Assembly (NCBI GenBank): GCA_039915945.1
Contig: JBDSMH010000093.1
Span: forward strand, 61,661-125,660
Source: DATLFA01 sp039915945
GTDB lineage: Bacteria > Actinomycetota > Acidimicrobiia > Acidimicrobiales > WLNW01
Direction: 5' to 3'
DNA: 64,000 bases
In this document: in pieces, positions 34,916 to 43,772 of the stretch
How positions within the stretch are numbered: position 1 is the first letter of the stretch
Layout of the letters: the number at the start of each line of letters is the position of its first letter
Program-made: the position numbers and the translations under genes
Notes under the pieces: generated by a model
Seen by the model: only the letters and a program-made list of their open reading frames with translations
Databases searched by the model: none
What the model was told of the DNA's origin: nothing

Positions 34916-36190
34916 GTGGGGGCCGATGAGAAACATGTGGCGCTCGCGGCATCGGAATCGTCGGTTTCCCCCCGGGCCGGCGCGCTCCATCTGGGCGCAG
35001 ACCCCTTTGCGGCGCCCTGGCTGACCCGGGTGGGCCGAGCGGTCGCCGTCGCGCTGGCTATCGCGTTCGCGGTGGCCCTCGCGTCAGGGTCGGGCGCCAA
35101 AACCGCGACGGGCCGGTTGGGGGGCGACTACCCCGCGTTCTACGCCGCGGGCCGATTGATCACCAGCCCCGACCGCGCCGCCATGTACGACCCCGCGCGA
35201 CAAGCGGCGACGCAGCAAGGCTTGTTCCCCGGCGACGACGACGACGGCCTGTTGTACTTCGCGTACCCACCGCACACGGCGCTCGCGTACGTGCCGCTGT
35301 CGCATCTGCCCTACCGCCTCTCGTACGCACTGCACACGCTGCTGATGGTCGGTGCCACCGCCGCGGCGTTGTATCTCGTGCGCCCCATGTTGCCGATCGT
35401 CGATCGTCATTTCGAACTGGCAGTGATCGGTGCAATCGCGTTCTACCCGATGTACCGCGCGATCACGGGCGGACAGAACACTGCGCTCACGCTGTTGTTG
35501 CTCGCCGGATCGTGGCGCGCGGTCGCCGCACGACGCGACGTCGTCGGCGGCGTGCTGCTGGGCCTGCTGTTGTTCAAGCCACAGTTCGCGTTGCCGATCA
35601 TCGGCCTGCATCTGCTCGCTCGTCGCTGGCGGGTGGGCCTCAGCGCGGCGCTCACCGCGGTCGCTTGTTGGGGCGTCGGCGCGGCGCTGCTGGGCGTCGG
35701 CTGGCTCGGCCATTGGCTCGACTCGGTGCGCTTCTTCAGCGATCTCGACGCCGACGTCAACCGGCGCAACGCGGTGTCGTTTCTCGGCGTTGCCGACACG
35801 GTATTCGGCGTCGGCGACACCACCGGACGCGTGTTGGGCGGCACCCTGGCATTGGCCACTGTCGCCGCGTTGATCCTGTTGTGGCACAACCACGGACGGC
35901 GGGACATCTGCGCGCCGATGATCGTCGCGCTACCCGCGATCGTGCTGATTTCGCCGCACGCGATGTTCTACGACGCCGGCCTGCTGGTGCTGCCCATCGG
36001 CGCGATGTTGGGCGCTCGCCATGTGCATGTGCGCCAGGCCGCTGTCGTGTTGTGGTGTGTGGGAATGCTCGACGTGTTGAAGCCCGCACTCGGATTGACG
36101 CCAGTATTCGCCGTGACGATCGCAGCGTTCGTGATCGCGCTCGTCAATGCCCGTCGCTACGAACCACTGCCGCGCGGGGTGATCGCATGA
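34916..36190 (+). CDS. Polytopic membrane glycosyltransferase, DUF2029/GT87-like
   Basis: 424 residues with about nine or ten membrane helices. GT87 (polyprenyl-phosphomannose-dependent mannosyltransferase) traits: GGDYPAFYAAGRLI with the catalytic-type Asp, YFAYPPHTALAYVPLSHLPYRLSYALHT, GGQNTALTLLLLAGSW, LLLFKPQFALPIIGLHLLARR and a late SPHAMFYDAGLLVLP. These enzymes add mannose to cell-envelope glycolipids on the outer face. GTG at 34916 is the start used; the helix-rich part begins near residue 40. Overlaps the next gene (ATGA), encoding a Dol-P-Man-synthase-like enzyme that could make its donor. Confidence 0.85.
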   Translation: MGADEKHVALAASESSVSPRAGALHLGADPFAAPWLTRVGRAVAVALAIAFAVALASGSGAKTATGRLGGDYPAFYAAGRLITSPDRAAMYDPARQAATQQGLFPGDDDDGLLYFAYPPHTALAYVPLSHLPYRLSYALHTLLMVGATAAALYLVRPMLPIVDRHFELAVIGAIAFYPMYRAITGGQNTALTLLLLAGSWRAVAARRDVVGGVLLGLLLFKPQFALPIIGLHLLARRWRVGLSAALTAVACWGVGAALLGVGWLGHWLDSVRFFSDLDADVNRRNAVSFLGVADTVFGVGDTTGRVLGGTLALATVAALILLWHNHGRRDICAPMIVALPAIVLISPHAMFYDAGLLVLPIGAMLGARHVHVRQAAVVLWCVGMLDVLKPALGLTPVFAVTIAAFVIALVNARRYEPLPRGVIA

Positions 36191-37008
36191 CGTCGACCAC
36201 GTACCAACTGCTCGAGTACGCGACACCCGAACTGTCGATCGTCATTCCCGCGTACAACGAACAAGCGCGCATCGGACAAACGCTCGACTCGATTGCGTCA
36301 TTCCTCGCGGATCGGTCGGTGCACTGCGAAGTCATCGTCGTCGACGACGGTTCGACCGACGACACCGGCGCCATCGTCGAAGCGCGGCAGTACGACTTCG
36401 TCAGCTTGCGGCTGTTGCGCTGCGAACGCAACGGTGGCAAAGGCCGCGCCGTGCGCCTCGGCATGATGGTGGCGCGGGGCAGGGTGCGCCTGTTCATGGA
36501 CGCCGACAATTCAACCGATATCCGCGAGTTCGAGCGGCTCAACGACAGCGCGGCCAGCCACGCCACGATCCCCGACGTGGTCATCGCCTCGATCGCCACG
36601 CCGGGCAGCCACGTCGAAGGCCCGCAGCCCTGGACACGGTCGGTGCTCGGGCGCATGGGTAGCGCGCTCGTGCAACGCACCGTGTTACCGGGCATCCACG
36701 ACACACAGCGCGGGTTCAAGCTGTTCACCGCCGAGGCCGCGGACGCGATCTTCTCGCGCTGTCGCATCAACGGCTGGGGCTTCGACATCGAGGTGCTCGC
36801 CGTGGCCCGCACTCTCGGCTTCCAGATCCTCGAAGTGCCGGTGCGCTGGCACCACGAAGCAGACAGCCGCGTCGGGGCCACCGCCTATCTGACGACGCTC
36901 ATCGACGTGGCGCGTGTGCGCCGGCTCGTTCGCAAGACCCGGCGCAGTGCCGGCGAAGAGAACTCAGGGCAAGATGCCGACACGCGCCACGGGTTGCGGG
37001 TTGGTTGA
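36187..37008 (+). CDS. GT2 glycosyltransferase, dolichyl/polyprenyl-phosphate glycosyltransferase type
   Basis: 273 residues. GT-A fold motifs: LSIVIPAYNEQARIGQTLDSI, EVIVVDDGSTDDTG, NGGKGRAVRLGMMVARGRVRLFMDADNSTDIREFERL (DAD metal site), HDTQRGFKLFTAEAADAIF (the TQxGFK motif of DPM1/ALG5 enzymes) and RWHHEADSRV. It would transfer a sugar from GDP- or UDP-sugar to polyprenyl phosphate for use by the membrane transferase next to it. ATG at 36187. No C-terminal membrane helices. The 3' end overlaps the convergent carboxylase gene by 45 bp, so the last 15 residues may be unusual. Confidence 0.9.
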   Translation: MTSTTYQLLEYATPELSIVIPAYNEQARIGQTLDSIASFLADRSVHCEVIVVDDGSTDDTGAIVEARQYDFVSLRLLRCERNGGKGRAVRLGMMVARGRVRLFMDADNSTDIREFERLNDSAASHATIPDVVIASIATPGSHVEGPQPWTRSVLGRMGSALVQRTVLPGIHDTQRGFKLFTAEAADAIFSRCRINGWGFDIEVLAVARTLGFQILEVPVRWHHEADSRVGATAYLTTLIDVARVRRLVRKTRRSAGEENSGQDADTRHGLRVG

Positions 37009-38478
37009 GCGGCCTCCGGTCGCGGCCTGCACACCTTCGAGCAACAGATTGCGCAACTCGCGCGGATCGATCAGGTCGTCGAACGTGAGGCTTTGCGCAG
37101 CCTTGTAGCTCGACTCGAGTTCGGCCTGCGCGAGCAACGAGGTCGTGTCCTCGCTGGCGTGCGTCGCCTTCGACGACCCGCGTGCCGGCATCGCCCCCAT
37201 CGTCGCGCCAGGAAATGCATAGCTGCGGCTGTTGCCGGTGAAGCCGAGCAACCCCATGATGCAGCCGCCGAACCCATAGGCCTTGCGGAACGTCACGTGG
37301 AATTTGATCGTCGTCGTGCGCATCTGCGCCGCGAACATGCGGCCGCCAAAACGCAAGATCGACTCGCGTTCGGCTTCGCTGCCCGCCATGACACCCGGGT
37401 TGTCACCGAGGAAAATCAACGGCACGTGGAACGAGTCGCACACCTCGATGAAGTGTGCGCCCTTCATCGCGCCGTCGGCATCCACCGCTCCCCCTTTTTC
37501 GGACGGCTGATTCGCGACGATCCCGACGGGATATCCGCCCAGATGAGCAAGCGCGCACACGATCGTGCGGCCGAAGTCAGGCTGCACTTGAAAGAACTCA
37601 CCGTTGTCGACAATGACCGACACGACCTCGCGCATGTCGTAGAGACGACGACCGTCGACGGGGACGAGTTCGAGTATCTCGGGTATGAGCCGCGGGCCGC
37701 GATCTGATCCGTCGACCCGCACCGGCGCGTAGCCCCACGCCGACGACGGGAAGTAGCTGAGGTAGGCGCGGATCAACTGCAACGCGACCTCGTCGTCTTT
37801 GGCAAGGTTGTGCACCGTGCCCGCGGTGACGGCAACCTGTGCGCCGCCGAGCGAATGCTTGTCGATCACTTCGCCCAAGGCTTCTTTCACCAACGGTGGG
37901 CCCGCCGTGAACACCGCGCTATTGGCGGCCATCAGGGTCCAGTCGGCGATGGGCACGGCCATGGCGCTATGGCCCGCCGACGCGCCGAGTACCGCAGTGA
38001 TGAACGGGACGTGACCCGACAAATGCGCCTGGATGACGAGGTCGGTCGGCGCACGCATGTGTGACTGACCCGGCAGCGCCGGTCGATGGCCGGCACCATC
38101 GAGGATGAGAATGTGGGGACAGCGTTCCTGCAGCGCGATCTCGGCGATGCGGTAGCGCTTGGCGGTCGAACCACTGCCGATCGAACCGCCGAGCACGGTG
38201 AAGTCTTCGCAGCCAACGACGACCGGCCGTCCTTCGATGCGCCCCCACCCACACACGAACGCGTCGCTCGGGATTTCGCCGCCGACCAACGGGCCGATCT
38301 CGCGAAAGGTGCCGGGATCGACGAGCAGATCGATACGTTCCCGGGCGGTCAGGCTGCCCCGACCGTGGTGCTTGTCGATCTTTTCGGGGCCACCCATCGC
38401 CCGCGACCGCTGCTTGCGATCGGCGAGATCGGCGAGGCGCGGACCCCAGTCATTCGGTAGATCCTCGGTTTCGTTCAT
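36964..38478 (-). CDS. Acyl-CoA carboxylase, carboxyltransferase (beta) subunit
   Basis: 504 residues. Two crotonase-fold lobes: FVCGWGRIEGRPVVVGCEDFTVLGGSIGSGSTAKRYRIAEIALQERCPHILILDGAGHRP (biotin-side) and FGRTIVCALAHLGGYPVGIVANQPSEKGGAVDADGAMKGAHFIEVCDSFHVPLIFLGDNPGVMAG (acyl-CoA side). Similar to methylcrotonyl/propionyl-type carboxyltransferases, transferring CO2 from biotin to acyl-CoA. No alpha (biotin) subunit is in the window. ATG at 38478; ends in the tail of the glycosyltransferase gene. Ten bases downstream of the gene for a small anchored protein. Substrate chain not predictable. Confidence 0.92.
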   Translation of the reverse strand: MNETEDLPNDWGPRLADLADRKQRSRAMGGPEKIDKHHGRGSLTARERIDLLVDPGTFREIGPLVGGEIPSDAFVCGWGRIEGRPVVVGCEDFTVLGGSIGSGSTAKRYRIAEIALQERCPHILILDGAGHRPALPGQSHMRAPTDLVIQAHLSGHVPFITAVLGASAGHSAMAVPIADWTLMAANSAVFTAGPPLVKEALGEVIDKHSLGGAQVAVTAGTVHNLAKDDEVALQLIRAYLSYFPSSAWGYAPVRVDGSDRGPRLIPEILELVPVDGRRLYDMREVVSVIVDNGEFFQVQPDFGRTIVCALAHLGGYPVGIVANQPSEKGGAVDADGAMKGAHFIEVCDSFHVPLIFLGDNPGVMAGSEAERESILRFGGRMFAAQMRTTTIKFHVTFRKAYGFGGCIMGLLGFTGNSRSYAFPGATMGAMPARGSSKATHASEDTTSLLAQAELESSYKAAQSLTFDDLIDPRELRNLLLEGVQAATGGRSTNPQPVARVGILP

Positions 38479-38487
38479 CGTGGCCCC

Positions 38488-38874
38488 CTAGCGACAATTC
38501 TGCATGAACTCGGCCAGGAATTCCCGAGCGACCGGCCCTTGCGGATCGAGGCCTTCGTACGATTCGCAGGCAAGGCGGCGCAACTCACTCTGGTCGCACT
38601 GCAATTCTTCCGCTCGCTTCTTGAAGCTGGCGAACGGTTCGTCGAGACCGCGGAACGGATTCTCCGGATCGTCGGCCTCGAGGTCCTCGCGCGTCTTCGT
38701 ACCGAGATCTCTGACGATGTCGCGGACGACTTTGGCCGAGCGGCTGACCAACTCCTCGCAACTGCTCGCGGACGCGGGATCGGTGTCAGTGCCGCCGCGC
38801 GTGATCAGAAACCCGACCACCACTGTGATCAGCAGTACGAGCGCGAAGAGGACAGCGCCCCTGCTTGCGTTCAC
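38488..38874 (-). CDS. Small membrane-anchored protein
   Basis: 128 residues: a membrane helix AVLFALVLLITVVVGFLI (about 7-24), then a soluble helical part with four Cys (SCEELV, LQCDQSE, ACESYEG, and a C-terminal NCR) that could form two disulfides outside the cell. Start ATG overlaps the homospermidine synthase stop by four bases (ATGA). No family recognised. It is between the carboxylase and homospermidine synthase on the same strand. Confidence 0.78.
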   Translation of the reverse strand: MNASRGAVLFALVLLITVVVGFLITRGGTDTDPASASSCEELVSRSAKVVRDIVRDLGTKTREDLEADDPENPFRGLDEPFASFKKRAEELQCDQSELRRLACESYEGLDPQGPVAREFLAEFMQNCR

Positions 38875-40457
38875 TTGGTGGCGACCTGCAAGGGATAGGC
38901 GAGGAACGAGTCGAACTGCCAGAGGTCGTCGGCGGTCGGCGTGGTCTTGCCGCCCCAGGCCGAGAACAACTGCCGGCGCTGGGCCAGCGGGGTCCAGTCG
39001 CTCTGCACCGACGGGCAGGGCCCGAGGTACGGATTGGCGATGGAGAGGACTTCGTCGTGCGGGAGATCGTCAGGGACGTTGAAACCTTGGTCGGGATGGT
39101 TGATCATCCAGAACACGGCGCCGAGTACCGACGCCGCGACTTGCAACGTCGTGGCGTTTTGACCGGGCACCAGCGCGCGGGTTTCTTCGATGTCGAGCTG
39201 CGATCCGACCCACCACGCGTTGAGGTCGTGGCCCATGAGCAACACACCGAGCTCGTCGCGGCCATGGATGACCTCGTCTTGCATGATGCGCAGGCGCGGC
39301 TGCAACTCGAGGCCGCGCATGCGCAACTCGTGCAACGAATCCATGGCGGCATCGGTCGGTAGATACGCGTAGTGCACGGTCGGTCGATAGATCGGTCGCT
39401 GACCGTCGGTCACGGTGAGATGTTCGGTGATCGACAGGGCCTCGCCGTGGCGGATGACCATGCCGATGATCTGACCGCCGAGCGGAACCCACGAGTAGAC
39501 GAACGTGTCCATGCCCATCTGCGAGAGGCAGATCTGGCTACACGGGCCGTAGTCGTAGGTGTGCGCGGCCGCGGGCAGGCGTCGCTCGTGGGTGCCCCAT
39601 CCGAGCTCGGACGGCGCGATGCCCTCCTCGTAGAAACCCTCGATCGACCAGGTGTTGACGAACTCGTCGACTTCTTTCGGACGATTTGTCACCTGCGTGT
39701 CGCGCTCGCTGATGTGGATGACCTTGACGCCGGTGTGCATCGCGATGCGGGCGTAGTCGCGCGCCGCGCGAGCGCGCTCGATGGCGCGGCGCCGCGTCGC
39801 CGTTAGTTTGACGCGTTTGGCCTTGGTACCTGTTCCCCGCTGAGAGGGCCGCTCGGGCCCTCCGGCGAGCAGGGCGTCGGCGATGTCGTCGAGGGCGGCC
39901 TTGGTCCAGTGCGAAACGAGACCGGGATTCGCGCCGTGGTCGACGACGGCGGACGGCCCGGGGTGCGACCACTCGGCGATCTGTCGTCGCAACAGTCGAT
40001 GGCGGAAGTACAACGTGCGCTCGGTCGGTGGCGTGGAGTCCGCGCTGCCGTAGGGGTCCCATTCTTCGACAGAGGTGTTGATGTAGAGCACACCGTTGTC
40101 GTGGCACCACTGCAGGATCGTGCCCGCGTCGATGTTCCAGGCGAGATCGATGAGCAGGTCGCCGGGGCCCAGGTGTTTCGCCAACAACTCGCCGATGTTC
40201 TCGGGGGTGATGCGGGCCCGGCGATAGCGCGCACCGGCGGCGAGCGTGTCGGGGATCTTCGAGCGCAGGTCTTCGAAATCCATCACCGTCAGCTTGTGGA
40301 AATCCATGTCGAGATGGCGCAGCAACAGCGGTTGCAGGCACTGCGACACCGATCCGCATCCGAGCACGAGCACACGTCCGGGGAACCGCAGCCGGAACTG
40401 CGGGATCTTTACCGGACGCCGGGCGGGTGTGGGGCGATTCGATTTCTGGACGGGCAT
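38871..40457 (-). CDS. Homospermidine synthase-like protein (saccharopine dehydrogenase family)
   Basis: 528 residues. NAD-binding RVLVLGCGSVSQCLQPLLLRHLDM near 26, followed by YINTSVEEWDPYG and VVDHGANPGLVSHWTKAALDDIADALL, and HTYDYGPCSQICLSQMGMDTFVYSWVPLGGQIIGMVIRHGEALSI. This pattern matches bacterial homospermidine synthase, which joins two putrescines. ATG at 40457 gives residues MPVQKSNRP; GGAGG lies 13 bases upstream, rather far, and a GTG/ATG 26 codons earlier is possible. About 39815-39865 codes for GGPERPSQRGTGTKAK, which carries the GGGCCCGAGCGGCC repeat in place of a usual loop. Overlaps the small anchored protein. Confidence 0.82.
   Translation of the reverse strand: MPVQKSNRPTPARRPVKIPQFRLRFPGRVLVLGCGSVSQCLQPLLLRHLDMDFHKLTVMDFEDLRSKIPDTLAAGARYRRARITPENIGELLAKHLGPGDLLIDLAWNIDAGTILQWCHDNGVLYINTSVEEWDPYGSADSTPPTERTLYFRHRLLRRQIAEWSHPGPSAVVDHGANPGLVSHWTKAALDDIADALLAGGPERPSQRGTGTKAKRVKLTATRRRAIERARAARDYARIAMHTGVKVIHISERDTQVTNRPKEVDEFVNTWSIEGFYEEGIAPSELGWGTHERRLPAAAHTYDYGPCSQICLSQMGMDTFVYSWVPLGGQIIGMVIRHGEALSITEHLTVTDGQRPIYRPTVHYAYLPTDAAMDSLHELRMRGLELQPRLRIMQDEVIHGRDELGVLLMGHDLNAWWVGSQLDIEETRALVPGQNATTLQVAASVLGAVFWMINHPDQGFNVPDDLPHDEVLSIANPYLGPCPSVQSDWTPLAQRRQLFSAWGGKTTPTADDLWQFDSFLAYPLQVATK
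39847..39860 (-). repeat. GGGCCCGAGCGGCC repeat inside the homospermidine synthase gene
   Basis: Exact copy, encoding GPERP in the reading frame of the enzyme. The following bases TCTCAGCGGGGA also match the flanks of the copies at 28736 and 40536, so the shared element is longer than 14 bases. Confidence 0.85.
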
Positions 40458-40535
40458 GGGCGCGCGAACACCTCCGAAAGGGGCCTGGGACGGGACCGCC
40501 CATCGTAATGGCACGCGCCCGCGCTGGTCGGACAC

Positions 40536-40549
40536 GGGCCCGAGCGGCC
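40536..40549 (+). repeat. GGGCCCGAGCGGCC repeat (intergenic)
   Basis: Exact copy between the homospermidine synthase start and the DUF5658-like gene end, followed by CCTTTTCAGAGCGGGA. A GGGCC/GGCCC hairpin with a five-base loop is possible. Confidence 0.85.
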
Positions 40550-40583
40550 CTTTTCAGAGCGGGAGATACGGGCCGGAGCGGGG

Positions 40584-40940
40584 TCAGCTGCGGACGAGGA
40601 CGCCCAGGTTCCACCCGACGACGAGGGCGTACCAGACGTTGACCGCGCCGAGCGACCACGCGACACGCTGGGGAACGCGGGTGCGCAACGCCAGCGCCAC
40701 GACGGCCACGATGCACGAGAACTTGACCAGCGAGGCCTGCATCGTGCTGTCGATCACGCCTTGCATCAACGGATTGGACTCGCTGCCACCGCGACCCAAG
40801 ACGAGCCGCGTCGTGATGAGATCGGCGATGTTGAGAAAGATCAGCCAGGCCAACAGCGAGTGGCACACTTGCCACGCTTCGAGCCGGGCAACCGACCGGG
40901 GCTGTAGGTGAGCGAGGGGCGCGGGACGGGGAGAACTCAC
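40584..40940 (-). CDS. Small membrane protein, DUF5658-like
   Basis: 118 residues with three hydrophobic segments. The pattern LLAWLIFLNIADLITTRLVLGRGGSESNPLMQ (L-N-x-x-D-L-x-T, then E-x-N-P-L-M) is typical of DUF5658 proteins of unknown function. Starts with a short Pro/Arg tail. Reads toward the homospermidine synthase gene, upstream of it on the same strand. Confidence 0.75.
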   Translation of the reverse strand: MSSPRPAPLAHLQPRSVARLEAWQVCHSLLAWLIFLNIADLITTRLVLGRGGSESNPLMQGVIDSTMQASLVKFSCIVAVVALALRTRVPQRVAWSLGAVNVWYALVVGWNLGVLVRS

Positions 40941-41033
40941 TGACGAGACCCTACCAGTTGAAGAGCACCGAAAGATAACGGGAATCGTCAGATACGCATC
41001 AAAGGTGGGGCTGGTTCACGATCGGGTGAGGCC

Positions 41034-41660
41034 TCACGGCTCGCCGAGCACATCCGCGATGATGCGGGCCATCGTGGCCTGCAGGTCCCGGCGCTCGATC
41101 CCCCAGTCCTCGAGGCCCCGCCGATGGGCGGCGACGTGGCTCAGCATGGAGGTGAGCACGCCCGCGAGGGCGCGGGCCTCTCGGGCATCGTCGTTCGTCG
41201 ACGCCGTGGCGACGGCCTCGAGCGCCAGGGTCACGCCGTTGAGGAGCCGGGTGCGAATTTGGCGGAACCGCTGATCGCCCTCGAGCGACGCATGATCGAT
41301 GACGGTCATGAGCGCGCCGTTGCGCTCCCAGAAGTCCAAGAATCCGTGGGCGAGCGCCCGCGACGACTGCTGCACAGCGGCCGGATCCCAGCGATGGTTG
41401 GACACCAACGCTCGCAGCTCCGCGGCACCCTGATCGGCGAGCGACTCGGCCAGTGCCAACACCGCCGCTTCGACGCTGGGGAAATATTGGTAGAACGCGG
41501 CCGGCGACGTGCCCGCGGCACGAGCGATATCGACTACGCGCACCGCACGGTACGACGATTCGTCGAGCAGATCGCGGGTGCCGTCGAGCAACCGTTGCCG
41601 GGTGTCGCGGCCGCGACGAGAAACGCCGCGGCCGCTACGAACTACTCGATCGGCTTCCAC
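41034..41660 (-). CDS. TetR-family transcriptional regulator
   Basis: 208 residues. DNA-binding helix-turn-helix DTRQRLLDGTRDLLDESSYRAVRVVDIARAAGTSPAAFYQYFPSVEAAVLALAESLADQG near the start, then a helical ligand-binding part. GTG at 41660 is the best upstream start (residues MEADRVVRSGRG); it overlaps the LppM-like gene by 19 bp. A longer frame extends over that gene as shadow sequence. A perfect 12-bp palindrome GTGAGGCCTCAC (41026-41037) covers the stop codon and may stop transcription. Target unknown; possibly a lipid-metabolism repressor, as common for TetR in this lineage. Confidence 0.85.
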   Translation of the reverse strand: MEADRVVRSGRGVSRRGRDTRQRLLDGTRDLLDESSYRAVRVVDIARAAGTSPAAFYQYFPSVEAAVLALAESLADQGAAELRALVSNHRWDPAAVQQSSRALAHGFLDFWERNGALMTVIDHASLEGDQRFRQIRTRLLNGVTLALEAVATASTNDDAREARALAGVLTSMLSHVAAHRRGLEDWGIERRDLQATMARIIADVLGEP

Positions 41661-42742
41661 GCCCAGGCTGTCTGGTCGTACTGCATCCACCGCTGGTTGA
41701 CCCCGTCCCACTGGAGGTAGGCGTTGCGCGCCGCATCCCACTGCGGCTCGCCTGCCGCGGGTGGCGCTGCGGTGGCAACGGGCGCCGACACCACGGGAGG
41801 CGCCATCGCCGGCGCCGCGGGGGGACCACCCATCGGCGCGCTCATCGGCGGAGCGCTCATCATCTGGCCTGGTGGCATCGGCGCGCCCGGCATGCCGGCC
41901 AGCGCCGGCGCGGCCTTGGCCTTGTTGCGCTTCATCAACACGATGGCCGCAATGATGCCGAGGACAACAAGGGCGATCACTACATAGAGCCATGTCTTGG
42001 AGCCGCCGTCGTCACCCGACGAACCCGAGCCCGAAGTCGAGGCCGCGCTCGCGTTGATGCTCTTACCCGCGTCGGTCTTTGCGCCCGCCTTGACCTGTGG
42101 CGCACCGGCTTCGGTGCGGGCCTTGAGGGGGCGACTGGTCGCCGGATCGAGGTTCCACACCATGGTGCCGTCGTTCTCGATGAGGTCGGCGTTTTGATCG
42201 ACCGCACCACCCGGCAACTTCATGCGCACGACGAAGGAGAAGCCCTTCAGGAACTGCTTCATCATCGCCTCGTCGGCACCACTCGACGCGGCACCGGCAT
42301 CATCTGGGTTCCACTGCGCGTCGAACACCCAGCCGTTGCCCTGCTTCTTGAGTGTGACGTCTTCGAGCGATGCACCACCCGAGGCGCTGGCACCGCCGCC
42401 GAGAATGTCGATGGCCTCGTCGACGGTCTTGAACGTCGACGTGACGCGGTAGCCGCAGAAATCACCCTTCTTGTAGGGCTCGATCTTGGCCCCTGCCGGA
42501 TTTTCGTCCTTGGCCTCATCGAGCGTCTGCTGGCAGATGTCGGTGTTGGCATCGGCCGGATCGGCGTCGGGATCGAGTGCGTTGAGCCCGCCCAACTGCT
42601 TGAACAGGTCGGCGTTGACGGCGAACACCGCGCTGTAGGTGCCCGATCCGTCATCGTTGAGGTCGAGTTTGATATCGGCCTGGACGCAACCCGCCGTGAG
42701 CACGGCGACCAGCGTCATGAGAATAAGCATCTTCTTGCGCAC
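41642..42742 (-). CDS. LppM-like lipoprotein with C-terminal membrane anchor and Trp-rich tail
   Basis: About 366 residues. Signal peptide with lipobox LTAGC, then an LppM-type domain (VQADIKLDLNDDGSGTYSAVFAVNADLFKQLGG through residue 190), a Ser/Gly linker, a second membrane helix (WLYVVIALVVLGIIAAIVLM), a Pro/Met/Ala-rich stretch, and a tail PQWDAARNAYLQWDGVNQRWMQYDQTAWAWKPI with repeated Trp. GTG at 42742 follows GAGGAGG by nine bases; an ATG 13 codons earlier lacks one. LppM in mycobacteria concerns the envelope and host interaction; role here unknown. Confidence 0.78.
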   Translation of the reverse strand: MRKKMLILMTLVAVLTAGCVQADIKLDLNDDGSGTYSAVFAVNADLFKQLGGLNALDPDADPADANTDICQQTLDEAKDENPAGAKIEPYKKGDFCGYRVTSTFKTVDEAIDILGGGASASGGASLEDVTLKKQGNGWVFDAQWNPDDAGAASSGADEAMMKQFLKGFSFVVRMKLPGGAVDQNADLIENDGTMVWNLDPATSRPLKARTEAGAPQVKAGAKTDAGKSINASAASTSGSGSSGDDGGSKTWLYVVIALVVLGIIAAIVLMKRNKAKAAPALAGMPGAPMPPGQMMSAPPMSAPMGGPPAAPAMAPPVVSAPVATAAPPAAGEPQWDAARNAYLQWDGVNQRWMQYDQTAWAWKPIE

Positions 42743-42842
42743 GGGGTTGCGCCTCCTCGACCGACACAGCGGTCTCGACAACGGTAGCTGCGAGATTAGC
42801 GGTCGTCGCTCGGCACGGTTGCGATACGCGCCCTAATGCCGA

Positions 42843-43676
42843 TCACCGTCGAATAAATCGCGCGGCGAACGTACGGAGCCCTTCGAGCGCATTGCTGCTG
42901 CGATCCCACGGCGCCACGATGAGCCGATCGACGCCGGCGCGTTGCCAACGATCGAGTTCGTCCTCGTCGCGGCATTCGCCGGAAACCGACACGGTGCCGC
43001 GGTGACCTTCGCGCAGGCCCGCTTCGACCGCGCGGAACTGCGCCACGATCGGTGCCGCCGATTCGGGCGTGTGGACCAGGCCCATCCATCCGTCGAGGCG
43101 GGCGGCCCTGCGCATCGCCGCTTTGGTCTCACCGCCGACGGCCATCGGCAGCGGATGCTGGATGGGCTTGGGCTCGAAGGCCACCGGCTCGAAATCGAAG
43201 AACTCGCCGTGATGCTCGACGACGGGTTCGGTCCACAGCCTCCGGCACACATCGATGCATTCGTCGAGGCGCCGTCCCCGCGATTGCGGATCGAGCCCGG
43301 CGGCAGTCCATTCATTTTCTAGCCAACCGGCCCCGATGCCGAGTTCGGCCCGCCCGTTCGACACGACATCGAGTGTCGCGAATCCGCGCGCCGTGATGAA
43401 CGGATGGCGAATGCCGAGCAGGTAGACGTACACACCGAGACGGATGTGCTGCGTGCAGGCCGCGAAATACGACAGGTACGCGGGCACGTCGAACACCGGC
43501 GTGTGCGGATCAACCGGCGGATGCTCTTCGCCCGGCACGAGCTCGCCCGCGATCTGTTGCGGCAACACGAGATGATCCGCGATCCACACCGACTCGTAGC
43601 CGAGTTCGTCCGCCAGCATCACCGCCTCGCGCCACAAGGACGGATGCAACCGCACGAGGAGGATGCCGAATCGCAT
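42843..43676 (-). CDS. LLM-class oxidoreductase, probable F420-dependent type
   Basis: 277 residues, shorter than the luciferase-like gene at 6358. Motifs: MRFGILLVRLHPSLWREAVMLADELGYESVWIADHLVLP (the S-V-W-I-A-D-H-x-x-x-P of F420-dependent proteins), HIRLGVYVYLLGIRHPFITARGFATLDVVSNGRAELGIGAGWLENEWTAAGLD and KPIQHPLPMAVGG. ATG at 43676. The frame continues upstream through a 27-bp tandem array to 43823, which would add SEAKPTSTV repeats; the lack of an RBS there and the overlap with the SDR end argue against it. Substrate unknown. Confidence 0.85.
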   Translation of the reverse strand: MRFGILLVRLHPSLWREAVMLADELGYESVWIADHLVLPQQIAGELVPGEEHPPVDPHTPVFDVPAYLSYFAACTQHIRLGVYVYLLGIRHPFITARGFATLDVVSNGRAELGIGAGWLENEWTAAGLDPQSRGRRLDECIDVCRRLWTEPVVEHHGEFFDFEPVAFEPKPIQHPLPMAVGGETKAAMRRAARLDGWMGLVHTPESAAPIVAQFRAVEAGLREGHRGTVSVSGECRDEDELDRWQRAGVDRLIVAPWDRSSNALEGLRTFAARFIRR

Positions 43677-43691
43677 CGGAACGGGACGAAT

Positions 43692-43772
43692 CACCGTGCT
43701 GGTCGGTTTCGGTTCGCTCACCGTGCTCGTTGGTTTCGCTTCGCTCACCGTGCTCGTTGGTTTCGCTTCGCT
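43692..43772 (-). repeat. Tandem array, three 27-bp units (array 2)
   Basis: Units at 43692-43718, 43719-43745 and 43746-43772; the last two are identical and the first differs at a few bases. On the minus strand each reads GAGCGAAGCGAAACC and onwards, giving the peptide SEAKPTSTV in one frame. It starts at the stop codon of the SDR gene and fills the gap before the LLM gene. Related in length and partly in sequence to the array at 11695. Confidence 0.92.

Noticed and set aside
40941..41033. tRNA or small RNA in the gap before the TetR gene end
   Set aside because: No cloverleaf or strong structure was seen; only the GTGAGGCCTCAC palindrome at its edge.
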